Assembly: GCA_028279375.1 (NCBI GenBank)
Contig: JANQNW010000023.1
Location: 124,001 to 188,000, forward strand
Direction of reading: 5' to 3'
Length of the DNA stretch: 64,000 bases
Origin: Phycisphaerales bacterium
Lineage (GTDB): Bacteria > Planctomycetota > Phycisphaerae > Phycisphaerales > UBA1924
How positions within the stretch are numbered: the stretch's first letter is position 1; each line of letters begins with the position of its first letter. A program made the translations under genes and the position numbers. The notes below the pieces were generated by a model. The model did not search any database. It was given only the letters and a program-made list of their open reading frames with translations, and was not told where the DNA came from. This document shows, piece after piece, positions 36,708-45,519 of this stretch.

Positions 36708-36836
36708 AGCCCCGCCGGACCGCCCCGCGCTTCAGATCCTGCAACGCACGTCCGATGTTGCACTACCATGTTCCGCCCGCCGCACGAGCAGGCTGAGCGG
36801 GCAGGCATTCCCGGATCGTCGCGAGGACCCTCTCCC

Positions 36837-37838
36837 ATGCACAGAGCACGTTGCACCAAGCTGGCGCCCTTCATCCTCCTGGCACTCGTCGTCGGCGCAT
36901 GCGAGCAGAAGACCGAGCAGCCGCAGGCCGCTCAGCCCGAGGCATCCGCGATCCCTGAGGCCTCGACCGATGACGTCGTCGCCGCCTCCGAGTCAATCAC
37001 CGGCGACACCGTCGAACCAACCCCTGCTTCGACGCCTGCTGAAGCGAACGAACCCGAACAGCCCGAAGCCGAGCCCAGCGCGCTCGCCGAACGTCATCCC
37101 GACTGGGCGCTGCCGATCGAGTTCGACGCCTCCATTGTCGCGCGGCAGTCAATCGAGGCAGTCTCCTTCATCCAGTCGATGCGCTACCTCGCTTCCCGTC
37201 AGCGCATCGAGTTCCAGGAAGGATCCAATCGCGAAACGCGCACGCTCCTCGCTGAAGGCGAGATGAAGTTCGACAAGATGCCGCAGTCCGAGTTTGGATT
37301 CCGGTTCCGCTGCACCGGCCAGAGCTGGGGGTTCAAGAACCAGCATCTCATCATCGACGTCGCCTTTGATGGCGTCGTCGGCTACTGGCTCAAGGCCGAA
37401 ACGCGACAACTCTTCCGAGCCAAGCTCGAAGAGCCCACGCAGATGCGCGAGTTCGGCGGCGCCTTCGGCCTCCTGCCCATCGAACTCGTGGGCTCGGATC
37501 TCCGCATGACGCTCGACCCCAACACCGATCTCATTCGTCGCGGCCGCGCGATCGTCGGCGACGTCGTCTGCGATGTGCTCGTGGCGCGCTACGAGGAGTT
37601 CGGCGAGCGCGTCGAAGCGACATGGCTCATAGGCGCCCGCGACAAAATTCCGCGCCAGTTGGAGCAGCGGCGCATTCCACCGGAGGGCGTCGAGCCCGTG
37701 CGCGAGAGCTTCCTCCTGCGCATTGGCGATCTCGATCTCGACTTCGGATTCACCGATGACGACTTCCGCATCGCGACGCCGCCGGGCTACACGAATGTCG
37801 CCCCGGAATCCGTGCGCGACGTCGACGCGCCGCGCTGA
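36837..37838 (+). CDS. Lipoprotein with LolA/DUF2092-like beta domain
   Basis: 333 residues. The lipoprotein signal ends in LVVGAC (Cys near residue 22), followed by about 60 residues rich in Pro, Glu and Ala as a linker. The C-terminal 240 residues look like a half-barrel of the LolA/LppX type: MRYLASRQRIEFQEG, AEGEMKFDKMPQSEFGFRF, LFRAKLEEPTQ and LRIGDLDLDFGFTDDDF. Lipid or lipoprotein carrying is possible but unproven. Convergent with the O-methyltransferase gene, two bases apart. Confidence 0.72.
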   Translation: MHRARCTKLAPFILLALVVGACEQKTEQPQAAQPEASAIPEASTDDVVAASESITGDTVEPTPASTPAEANEPEQPEAEPSALAERHPDWALPIEFDASIVARQSIEAVSFIQSMRYLASRQRIEFQEGSNRETRTLLAEGEMKFDKMPQSEFGFRFRCTGQSWGFKNQHLIIDVAFDGVVGYWLKAETRQLFRAKLEEPTQMREFGGAFGLLPIELVGSDLRMTLDPNTDLIRRGRAIVGDVVCDVLVARYEEFGERVEATWLIGARDKIPRQLEQRRIPPEGVEPVRESFLLRIGDLDLDFGFTDDDFRIATPPGYTNVAPESVRDVDAPR

Positions 37839-37840
37839 TC

Positions 37841-38524
37841 TCAGCGCTTCCGAGCGATCATCACGCCCTCGCGGATCGGCACGCACGCGGCGTCGAACGC
37901 CGGATCCGCGGCGACCATCCGATTGAACGCGTCCATCGCGTCGCGCGCCGGATCGCTCCCCGCCGGATCGTCGATCCACCAGTTCGCGCCCAACGCGTTG
38001 TCGGCGATCAATAGCGACCCTGATCGCATCGCCGGCCGAACGATCTCCAGGTATCCCCCGTACTCCGGCTTCACGGCGTCCAGCAGGACGACATCGACGC
38101 TCGCCGGTCCCAATTCACCGACCAGACGCGGCAGCACATCCAGCCCCGCGCCCACATGCATGCGAACCCGATCAGCGACGCCCGCGTCTTCGAACGCGCG
38201 CTGCGCGAACGCGGCATGCTTCGGCTCGTACTCGATCGTGTGCAGCACGCCTCCCTGGCGAAGACCGCGCGCGATCCAGATGCCCGAATACCCGGCGAGC
38301 GTCCCGACCTCGATCGCCACCCGCGCGCCCGTGCCGTCGCCCGCCATCATCGTCAGCACCTGCAGGAAGCGCCCGACATCCGATGACACCGCGATGTCCG
38401 GCAGCCCCTCGGCGATCGCGCGCTCCATGAGCCCCGCGAGATGCTCATCCTCGCTGCCGAAAACCTCCTGCAGGTACGCGCTCGTATTCCGCCAACGCGC
38501 AGGCGTCATTCCGTCATTCGCCAT
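37841..38524 (-). CDS. O-methyltransferase, CCoAOMT-like
   Basis: 227 residues; start at 38524 with GGAG six bases upstream. It is a class I SAM methyltransferase of family 3: VAIEVGTLAGYSGIWIARGL binds SAM, LHTIEYEPKHAAFAQRAF, and VLLDAVKPEYGGYLEIVRP carries the metal-binding Asp, then LLIADNALGANW with Asp-Asn. Members methylate catechol-like hydroxyls or act on tRNA. It lies 35 bases after the ligase-CBS gene on the same strand and may share its transcript. Confidence 0.9.
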   Translation of the reverse strand: MANDGMTPARWRNTSAYLQEVFGSEDEHLAGLMERAIAEGLPDIAVSSDVGRFLQVLTMMAGDGTGARVAIEVGTLAGYSGIWIARGLRQGGVLHTIEYEPKHAAFAQRAFEDAGVADRVRMHVGAGLDVLPRLVGELGPASVDVVLLDAVKPEYGGYLEIVRPAMRSGSLLIADNALGANWWIDDPAGSDPARDAMDAFNRMVAADPAFDAACVPIREGVMIARKR

Positions 38525-38559
38525 CAGGTGCTCCGATGCGCCGGGGCTGGCGCCGAACC

Positions 38560-40491
38560 TCACTCCTCAGGTCGTTGCGGCGGCGCGAGCTGACGCTCCA
38601 GCAGTTGCCCCGCGATCTCGACGAAGTCGCGCTCGGTCACGATCCCCACGAGTCGCCCTTCCTTCACCACAGGCAGGCATCCGACGCGCTTGCGCCGCAT
38701 CAGGCTGATCGCCTCCAAGGTCGAAGCCTCCGGTGGAACGGTCAGCGGATTCGGCTGCATTACGCTGCTCACGGGAATCGGATCGTTCGGCGCATTGAAC
38801 TCACCCTTGGCCAGCAAGCGAAGAAGCGAGCGGTGCGACACGATGCCGACGAGCCTGTTGTCGTCATCCTCGACCGGGACGTGGCGGATGTGCCGCCAGT
38901 CCATCACGGCCGCCACCAGATCGATGAGCTCATCCTGGTTCACCGTGAAGAGATCAGTCGTCATGTACTGCTCGACGCGCATGTAGTTTTCGCGCCAGCT
39001 CCCCGCCTCGATCACATCCGCCAGCGGCCACTCGTGCACCGGTTTCCCCTCGATCTGGCGCGCCACCGTCGCCGCCGTCAGGGCGCTCAGTTGCTCCGCA
39101 CGGCTCGCGCTCTTCGTCATCCCCGCAAGCGAGCGCAGCGCCCATCGCGCGCCCGTCTGACCCGAGCGCACGCGATTCTCGACGACCGAGATGTACCGAT
39201 CCGCATCGTCGGCATCGACGCCTGAGTTCTTCAGCCCCTCCCGCGCCAGAGGCGCCAGCACCTCGCCGATGAACACCTCCGCCGGGTACGTCTTCCCCTT
39301 GAACCAGTCGAACTGCGCGCCAAGCCCGAGTCGCGCCGCCGCGAAGAAGTTCGTCTTCACATCGTCGAAGCTGATCAGCTCGCGAACGTCCTTGCCTTCC
39401 TGCGCGAGGCCCGCGACCGCGCCGAACCACATCGCCGCATTCGCGACCTCATCGATCACCGTCGGACCGGAGGGAAGCACGCGATTCTCAATGCGCAGAT
39501 GCGCCACGTCGTCCGCCACACCGTAGCACGCGCGATTCCACCGATAGATCGTGCCGTTGTGCAGACGCAGCGCGCTCAGCTGCGGCGGCTTCCCCTGCTC
39601 AACCATGCCCAGCGGATCCGTGTCAAGCTCCGTCGTCATGAACGCCCGGAACCGCGCAATGTCCTCGCGGAAAATCTCGAGCACCGACTCATTCACCCAG
39701 TCGTCGCCGAAGCTCACGCGCGACATCTGATCACGCACATGCGTTGACTTGCTGCGCGTGTCCACCGACTGCTGAAAGAGCGCGATGCGCGTCTCGCGCC
39801 ACAGGCGCTTGCCGAAGAGCAGGGGAGAGTTCGTCGAGGCGGCCAGCACCGGTCCCGCCACCGCCTGCGCGATGTTGTACAGCGGCGCAAATTCCTCCGG
39901 CGTCACCTGAAAGTGCGCCTGGAAGCTCGTATTGCAGGACTCGAGCATCACCGAGTCGTGCTTCACCATGAGCTCGTCAACGCCCTTGATGTGGAAGTCG
40001 TACTCGCCGCCGCGAAGACGCGTCAGTCCCTCATTCAGCGCGTAGTATCGGGGCTTCGGCGTCATGTTCTCCATGCCCAGATCGCTCTTGCTGAGCGTGG
40101 GCAGGATCCCCGAGAGAATGACGTGCGCCCCGCACCGCGCCGCCGCATCCCGCGCCTGCTGCACGAGACCCGAGAGCTGTCGCTCGAGCTCCGAGAGGCA
40201 CTTTCCGTGGAACTCCAGCGGATCCGCGTTCGCCTCCAGGTTGAAGAGCGCGAGCTCATGCGTGAAGTGATGGTCGTTGACGGCCTCCAGCACCTCAGGC
40301 GACACGCACGCAGGCCGCCATGCCGAATCGACGAGGAACATCTCCTGCTCCGCGCCGATGCGCCGCACGCCCGTCTCGATCATGCCGCGCTCAAGCATCA
40401 TCTCGAGCGCCCGCACGTCCGTGAGGAGCGCCTTCATGAAGTGGCGAAGCTCTTCCGCCTGCGATTCAGTATGGACGTCCTGCAGACCCAT
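38560..40491 (-). CDS. Carboxylate-amine ligase (GCS2/YbdK type) fused to two CBS domains
   Basis: 643 residues; start at 40491 fixed by GGGAG five bases upstream. The first 460 residues match glutamate-cysteine ligase family 2: IGAEQEMFLVD (Glu metal ligands), ELALFNLEANADPLEF, GILPTLSKSDLGMENMTP, and LRIENRVLPSGPTVID. It should join glutamate to an amine such as cysteine using ATP. The last 130 residues are a tandem CBS pair (MTTDLFTVNQDELIDLVAAVMDWRHIRHVPV and LTVPPEASTLEAISLMRRKRVGCLPVV), usually a sensor of adenine nucleotides. The fusion suggests energy-linked control. Confidence 0.9.
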   Translation of the reverse strand: MGLQDVHTESQAEELRHFMKALLTDVRALEMMLERGMIETGVRRIGAEQEMFLVDSAWRPACVSPEVLEAVNDHHFTHELALFNLEANADPLEFHGKCLSELERQLSGLVQQARDAAARCGAHVILSGILPTLSKSDLGMENMTPKPRYYALNEGLTRLRGGEYDFHIKGVDELMVKHDSVMLESCNTSFQAHFQVTPEEFAPLYNIAQAVAGPVLAASTNSPLLFGKRLWRETRIALFQQSVDTRSKSTHVRDQMSRVSFGDDWVNESVLEIFREDIARFRAFMTTELDTDPLGMVEQGKPPQLSALRLHNGTIYRWNRACYGVADDVAHLRIENRVLPSGPTVIDEVANAAMWFGAVAGLAQEGKDVRELISFDDVKTNFFAAARLGLGAQFDWFKGKTYPAEVFIGEVLAPLAREGLKNSGVDADDADRYISVVENRVRSGQTGARWALRSLAGMTKSASRAEQLSALTAATVARQIEGKPVHEWPLADVIEAGSWRENYMRVEQYMTTDLFTVNQDELIDLVAAVMDWRHIRHVPVEDDDNRLVGIVSHRSLLRLLAKGEFNAPNDPIPVSSVMQPNPLTVPPEASTLEAISLMRRKRVGCLPVVKEGRLVGIVTERDFVEIAGQLLERQLAPPQRPEE

Positions 40492-40611
40492 GAAGTCTCC
40501 CAGATCGGCCTTCGTAAAGCCCCAGTGTACACTCTCCCGACACCGGAACGAGCATCCGGATCGACACGGCGCCCCCGTGCGCATCGCTGGGCCGGCGAGC
40601 AGACGGAGTCA

Positions 40612-41475
40612 ATGCGCCGCGCATTCAATCCACTCGAGACACTCGGTTACCTCGCCATCTGGATGGGGCTCTATGTCGTCGCCTACGCATGCGCCTTCAG
40701 CGCCATCGCTGGAGTTTCGCTCAACCCCATGACGGGCGCGGCGCTCTTCACAACCACCGTCGCCGTCTATCTGCTGGACCGCATCGAACTTCGCGCGCTC
40801 AATCTCCCCGAACAGGCGGAAACCCACCCACGCCGCTCGAAATTCCTGCGAAATCACCCCAGGCTCGTCAGCGCCCTGCTCATCACCGCCCTCGTCTCGG
40901 CCATCCTCACATCCGCCCTGATTCACCCCTTCGCGTCCGCGGCGCCGGCGCTCGCAGCCATGGGCGTCGTCATCTACGCCCGCATCGGCAGTCCCGGAAA
41001 GCGTTTGCGCGATCGACTCGTCATCAAGAACCTCACCGTCGCCGCGAGCGTCGGCGCAATCATCATCCTCTTTCTCGGCCTGCAGACCCTGCTCGATCAA
41101 GAGGCGTTCGCTGAATTCGTATCCGTCGAGACGCTTATCGCGCTTCTCTTCGTCGTCGTCGCCGTCGCCATTGACGCCATGCTCTGCGACGTGCCCGATG
41201 TCGAAGCCGATCGATCGGCCGGTGGCCGCACCATCCCCATGCTCCTCGGACCGCGCGCCGCGTGGCGCCTTGCGATCGCCGCCGCAGCGCTCCTTGCCTT
41301 GATCTTCATTCCCGCCGGCATGGCCCTCACATCAAACGCCACACCGATCATCGTCTGGACGATGCTCAATTTGGTCGGCGTCGCATTGCTCAGGCTCGCG
41401 CAAGTGACACACCTCCGAGACCTCTGCGATCTCAAGGCGCCCATCATCGCGATCATCTGGCTCACGATCGCCTGA
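40612..41475 (+). CDS. UbiA-like polytopic membrane protein
   Basis: 287 residues, eight or nine hydrophobic segments; start at 40612 with GGAG four bases upstream. The second Asp-rich motif of UbiA prenyltransferases is present as LCDVPDVEADRSAGGRTIP near residue 185, but the first motif (NDxxDxxxD) is reduced to YLLDRIELRA with one Asp. Family members attach prenyl chains to aromatic or sugar acceptors with Mg. Activity is uncertain with the reduced first motif. Divergent from the ligase-CBS gene. Confidence 0.72.
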   Translation: MRRAFNPLETLGYLAIWMGLYVVAYACAFSAIAGVSLNPMTGAALFTTTVAVYLLDRIELRALNLPEQAETHPRRSKFLRNHPRLVSALLITALVSAILTSALIHPFASAAPALAAMGVVIYARIGSPGKRLRDRLVIKNLTVAASVGAIIILFLGLQTLLDQEAFAEFVSVETLIALLFVVVAVAIDAMLCDVPDVEADRSAGGRTIPMLLGPRAAWRLAIAAAALLALIFIPAGMALTSNATPIIVWTMLNLVGVALLRLAQVTHLRDLCDLKAPIIAIIWLTIA

Positions 41476-41570
41476 CGTCCGATTCGCTTCCATCTGAAGC
41501 GCCGAATCTCACGCCCGCAACCCTCTTTTCCTCGCCCGGAGCGCATTCGCGTGGTAGCTTCAAACTGACC

Positions 41571-41927
41571 ATGAGCGCCAGGGAACAACGAAGATCAGCA
41601 ATCCGATCGATGCGGGCCGCATCCATCGTTGGAGCGATCCTTCTCGGACCGCTCATGGCGTCATGCGCTCAGCCTGTCGAAAACAGCCGGCCGCGCCTCA
41701 GCCCGGTCCGCCCAGGCGCGGCGCTCGTCTTCCGCACGCCCGAGACCCTGGCCCAGGACCGCGAGGCCGGGGTCATCTCCGAGATCGAGCACGCCGAATA
41801 CGCCCGTCGCGACCGCGAACTCGGCGTCCGACGTGTCCGGAAGCTCCCTCCCGAGCCCTCCAGGGCCTCCGATCCGCTGCTGGAGCTCCTCCCGCCCGGT
41901 CGGCCCAATTTGTGGTACGTCTGGTGA
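41571..41927 (+). CDS. Small lipoprotein
   Basis: 118 residues. A basic N terminus (SAREQRRSAIRSMR) is followed by a signal ending in LMASC (Cys near residue 32). The mature part is about 85 residues, charged, Pro/Arg-rich and ends in NLWYVW. No homologous domain recognised. The signal sequence and frame make it credible. The inverted repeat at 41940-41953 follows its stop. Confidence 0.65.
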   Translation: MSAREQRRSAIRSMRAASIVGAILLGPLMASCAQPVENSRPRLSPVRPGAALVFRTPETLAQDREAGVISEIEHAEYARRDRELGVRRVRKLPPEPSRASDPLLELLPPGRPNLWYVW

Positions 41928-41939
41928 TGACAGGGGTTT

Positions 41940-41953
41940 ACGTCACCTGACGT
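41940..41953. repeat. Short inverted repeat between a lipoprotein gene and the HU-family gene
   Basis: ACGTCA, two bases, TGACGT: a perfect 6-base palindrome, 12 bases after a stop codon and 26 bases before a predicted -35 box. It could be a weak terminator stem or an operator. No U-tract follows. Confidence 0.5.
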
Positions 41954-41978
41954 GTCCCTCCGTTTCACTCATGACGCG

Positions 41979-42007
41979 TTGACCCGGCATGGTCCCCCCG
42001 TGATACT
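41979..42007 (+). promoter_or_regulatory. Sigma70-type promoter of the HU-family gene
   Basis: TTGACC, 17 bases, GATACT. It leaves a leader of about 130 bases before the chosen start at 42146. Confidence 0.65.
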
Positions 42008-42145
42008 GGACCCACTGATGGAAGTGGTAGGAATACCTGTCACATAGCGCGCGCGGGCATCACTGCGAAGGCGGATATTCGCCCCCTCCCCCGGGGCCGA
42101 ACACCGATTCTCGTGGGCGCCATGACTGGGAAGGACAGGCGGGCC

Positions 42146-42529
42146 ATGGCGACGATCACCAAGAAGGACCTCATCGATCAGGTCTCTCATCACACCGGCC
42201 AGAAGAGGGTCGTCGTCAAGGAGACAGTGCAGGCGCTCCTTGATCAGGTCATTCGAGAACTCGGCGCCGGCAATCGCCTCGAGATCCGTGACTTCGGCGT
42301 CTTCGAGACCAAGGACCGCGCCCCGCGCGTCGCGCAGAATCCGAAGACCCTCGAGCGCGTCGTCGTCCCCGCGAAACGAACCGTCAAGTTCAAGGTCGGG
42401 CGCATGATGCGCACCATCGTCGAGGAGGGCTTCCAGCCCGAACCCGCCGTCGCCGAGAACACGAATCACGAGCCGCTGACCATCTCCACGCGAGTCCGCC
42501 AGCCCAATGGACAAGTCAGCGCCCGCTGA
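42146..42529 (+). CDS. HU/IHF-family DNA-binding protein
   Basis: 127 residues from the ATG at 42146 (ATG 42122 possible). The HU fold is clear: TITKKDLIDQVSHHTGQK, VQALLDQVIRELGAGNRLEIRDFGVFETKDRAPRVAQNP, and VPAKRTVKFKVGR. The proline of the DNA-bending arm region is present as RVAQNPKT. A C-terminal tail of about 35 residues goes beyond the usual 90-95. Nucleoid compaction or bending is expected. The bioF frame starts inside its 3' end. Confidence 0.94.
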   Translation: MATITKKDLIDQVSHHTGQKRVVVKETVQALLDQVIRELGAGNRLEIRDFGVFETKDRAPRVAQNPKTLERVVVPAKRTVKFKVGRMMRTIVEEGFQPEPAVAENTNHEPLTISTRVRQPNGQVSAR

Positions 42530-43736
42530 GCCCGTCACAACGCACTGGATGAGCCGACTGCGCGATCGCCTGTGCGAGCAGGAGCGCTTGGGTCTTGCGC
42601 GCACGCTTCGCGCCTGCCCGGAGGGATGCATCGATCTTTCCAGCAACGATTACCTCAACCTGCGCAGACATCCGGCGCTTGCCAAGGCCGCCGCGCGCGC
42701 CGCCGCCGAGTTCGCCAGCGGCGCCGGCGCCTCACGACTCATTTCCGGCGACTCGGAGCTGCATCAACAATTCGAAGCGCGCTTCAGCGCTTTCAAGGGC
42801 GCCGAATCCGCCCTCATTTTTCCGAGCGGATTCGTGGCCAACCTCGCCCTCCTCGGCGCCCTCGTGCAGCCCGGCGATCTCGTCCTCGCCGACAAACTCG
42901 TCCACGCCAGTCTCATCGACGCCGCACGACTCTCGACCGCCGTCGCCGGGGACAGCGCCGTCTTTCGAACGTTCCCGCATCGCAACGTCGACCGCGCGCG
43001 CGATCTCGCGCGCCGCCACATCGCGCGCCGCCTCGACGCGACCGTCTGGCTCCTCACCGACACCATCTTCTCCATGGATGGCGACCTCGCCGATCTCCCT
43101 GCGCTCGCGCAGTTGCGAGACGAGATCAACGCGTCCCCGGATGACGCCGCATGCTGCCTCGTCATCGACGAGGCGCACGCCACTGGTGTCCTCGGCGAGA
43201 CCGGCGCCGGGCTCGACGAATGCACCGGCCATCGCGCCGACATCAGCGTCTCGACGCTCTCCAAGGCCCTCGGCGCCGCCGGCGGGGTCATCGCCGGACC
43301 GATCGAAGTCACGCGCGCCGTCGTGAACTTCGGCCGCGCCTTCATCTACACCACGGGCGTCGCGCCGCCGGTCGTCGCGTCGGCAAACGCCGCGCTCGAT
43401 CTCCTCGGCGCCGACGCCTGGCGACGCACTCGCCTCGCGCTCCTCATCGAAGACACGCGCCGCAAGCTCGCCCAACTGGGCTGGCTCGACGCCGAGCAGG
43501 CGTCCTCGCCCACGCCCATCATCCCGCTCATCACGGGCAGCGCCGAGAGCGCCATGAGACTCGCAGGCGAACTCGAGGCCGGTGGTTTCTTCGCCCCGGC
43601 CATCCGATCGCCCACCGTCGCGCCTGGCGCCGAACGTGTCCGCATCGCGCTCAGCGCCGAAATCCCCGACGATGCGATCGCACGCCTGCTCGATACGCTC
43701 GCATCCTGTGAAGACCGGTGCCGAGCCGCGCGATGA
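42507..43736 (+). CDS. bioF: 8-amino-7-oxononanoate synthase family enzyme
   Basis: 409 residues. PLP enzyme of the alpha-oxoamine synthase group, which condenses pimeloyl-CoA/ACP with alanine for biotin. IDLSSNDYLNLRRHPAL, GAGASRLISGDSELHQQFEARFSAFKG, IDEAHATGVLGETGAG and the PLP lysine in SVSTLSKALGAAGG are visible. Glycine C-acetyltransferase and sphingoid enzymes share these motifs, so bioF is likely rather than certain. The start at 42507 overlaps the HU gene by 23 bases; ATG 42549 avoids this. Confidence 0.88.
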   Translation: MDKSAPAEPVTTHWMSRLRDRLCEQERLGLARTLRACPEGCIDLSSNDYLNLRRHPALAKAAARAAAEFASGAGASRLISGDSELHQQFEARFSAFKGAESALIFPSGFVANLALLGALVQPGDLVLADKLVHASLIDAARLSTAVAGDSAVFRTFPHRNVDRARDLARRHIARRLDATVWLLTDTIFSMDGDLADLPALAQLRDEINASPDDAACCLVIDEAHATGVLGETGAGLDECTGHRADISVSTLSKALGAAGGVIAGPIEVTRAVVNFGRAFIYTTGVAPPVVASANAALDLLGADAWRRTRLALLIEDTRRKLAQLGWLDAEQASSPTPIIPLITGSAESAMRLAGELEAGGFFAPAIRSPTVAPGAERVRIALSAEIPDDAIARLLDTLASCEDRCRAAR

Positions 43737-43791
43737 GCCGCTCGGTACCATCCAGAGGCTGCGCGACCGCGCTGGCGAAGGAGCGACGCCA

Positions 43792-44166
43792 ATGACCGAC
43801 GAAGTCGAACTGCTCAGGGCCGCCTGCTGCATCGCCGGACTCGATGGAGACGTCTGCGACGAGGAGAACTCGCTCCTCGCCCGCCTCGCCGAGAAGATCG
43901 GCGTCGGCCCGGTCTCGCTCGCCGCCATGATCGAGCGCGCTGAAACGGACCCCGCCTTCTACGAGGAGCAGTTCCAGCTCGTCCAGAAGGATCCCGACGA
44001 GGCGATGAAGATCCTCTTCGCCGTCGCCGTTGCCGACGGCGTCCTCCTCCAGACCGAACGCGTCATCCTGCATCATTTTGCGGACAAACTCGGTATGCCC
44101 GAGGAGCGATTCGAACAGTTGCTCCGCTCCGCCGAGAAACACGCCGCCAGCGAGACCGATGCCTGA
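43792..44166 (+). CDS. TerB-like protein
   Basis: 124 residues; AAGGAG nine bases before the ATG. All-helical, with LLRAACCIAGLDGDVCDEENSLLARLAEKIG and ILFAVAVADGVLLQTERVILHHFADKLGM, two acidic helical repeats as in TerB/DjlA domains that bind metal or membranes. It probably shares a transcript with bioF. Not a tellurite operon; the function is unknown. Confidence 0.75.
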   Translation: MTDEVELLRAACCIAGLDGDVCDEENSLLARLAEKIGVGPVSLAAMIERAETDPAFYEEQFQLVQKDPDEAMKILFAVAVADGVLLQTERVILHHFADKLGMPEERFEQLLRSAEKHAASETDA

Positions 44167-44167
44167 C

Positions 44168-45442
44168 ATGACGCCGCGCTCCCTCGCCCTTCTCCTGATT
44201 TCGATTCTCAGTTCACTCACGCTCACCGCGCAGGAAGCCGCTGCGCAGATCGCCGCGCCCACGCTCATCCAGAGCGCCGCCTACTTCGACGGCGAGCGCT
44301 TCCAGCCGCCCGCGGACATCCTTATCGAACATGGCGTCATCATGAGAATCGGCGCCGAGCTTGAAGCGCCCGACGGTGCAGTGGTCATCGACGCCGAAGG
44401 CGCCGTGCTCATCCCGGGCCTCATCGACGCCCACGCCCACATCATCAACCGCGCATCACTCGAAGACGGCCTCCGCTACGGCGTCACCACCGTCCTCGAC
44501 ATGTCAACGAACCCCGGGATCGTCGCGCAGCTTCGAGCAGCGCTCGAAAGCGACCAATCATCCCGCATCAGCGATTTCCGCTCCGCCGGCAATCCCGCAA
44601 CCGTCCCCGGAGGCATGGGCACGCGCCAGGGCATGATGTACCGCACCGTCCTCAGCGAACACGAGGTGAAACCCTTCATTGAAGAGTGCGTCGAGGAAGG
44701 CTCCGACTACATCAAGATTGTCTGCGAGGACGGCGCCGCCTACGGCGTCACTCTCTCAACGCTCTCAGAGCCCGTACTCGCGCTCCTCATTGAAGAAGCC
44801 CATGCCCAGGGCAAGCTCGCCATCGTCCACGCCACGACGAAGCAATGGACCGAACGCGCCATCCGCGCCGGCGCCGATGTCATCTCCCATGTCTTTCACG
44901 ATCAACGCATCGATCAGGATCTCATCGACCTCGCAAGAGATTCAGACGTCGTCTTCATATCCGCGCTCACCCTCGCCGAGCGCCGCGCGGGCCCCGTACT
45001 GACGCGCGACACGCGCCTCGCCCCATTCCTCGCCGAGCGACAACGTGCGACTCTCAACAGAGGCGTCAGGGCCCCGCTCCCGGACGGCGCCGTCGCCAAC
45101 GCAAATCACAACATCCGCGCGCTCCACGACGCCGGCGTCACCATCCTCGCCGGAACCGACGCGCCGAACCCGGGCACGGCCCACGGCGTCAGCCTCCATC
45201 GCGAACTCCAACTCCTCGTCAATGCAGGATTCGATACGGAAGCCGCCCTTCGCGCCGCAACATCCAGCACAGCAGACGTCTTCGGCCTCAACGACCGCGC
45301 ACGCATCGCCGAAGGCGCCCGCGCCGATCTCATCCTGCTCGAAGCAGACCCGCGCGACTCCATCCTGAATACGCGTGACATCAGGGAGATCTGGAAGCAG
45401 GGGGCGCCCGTCGATCGCGCCGCGACACTCGAATCCGAGTGA
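44168..45442 (+). CDS. Exported metal-dependent amidohydrolase
   Basis: 424 residues; ATG 44159 is an alternative start. A signal peptide covers about residues 1-27 (ending TAQEAAAQ). The amidohydrolase barrel shows GLIDAHAHIIN (metal His pair), YIKIVCEDG (possible carboxylated Lys), LAIVHATTK and VISHVFHD (His ligands), and TILAGTDAPNPG (catalytic Asp), then GARADLILLEADP at the end. Relatives are imidazolonepropionase- or prolidase-like enzymes. It should act outside the cytoplasm. Substrate unknown. Confidence 0.9.
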   Translation: MTPRSLALLLISILSSLTLTAQEAAAQIAAPTLIQSAAYFDGERFQPPADILIEHGVIMRIGAELEAPDGAVVIDAEGAVLIPGLIDAHAHIINRASLEDGLRYGVTTVLDMSTNPGIVAQLRAALESDQSSRISDFRSAGNPATVPGGMGTRQGMMYRTVLSEHEVKPFIEECVEEGSDYIKIVCEDGAAYGVTLSTLSEPVLALLIEEAHAQGKLAIVHATTKQWTERAIRAGADVISHVFHDQRIDQDLIDLARDSDVVFISALTLAERRAGPVLTRDTRLAPFLAERQRATLNRGVRAPLPDGAVANANHNIRALHDAGVTILAGTDAPNPGTAHGVSLHRELQLLVNAGFDTEAALRAATSSTADVFGLNDRARIAEGARADLILLEADPRDSILNTRDIREIWKQGAPVDRAATLESE

Positions 45443-45519
45443 CCCTGCAGCGCGTCCGTCGCCATCCGGAATAATCAGGCAGCAAACCGCGCTCGCCACA
45501 CCGCAGACTCGCGCCATCC

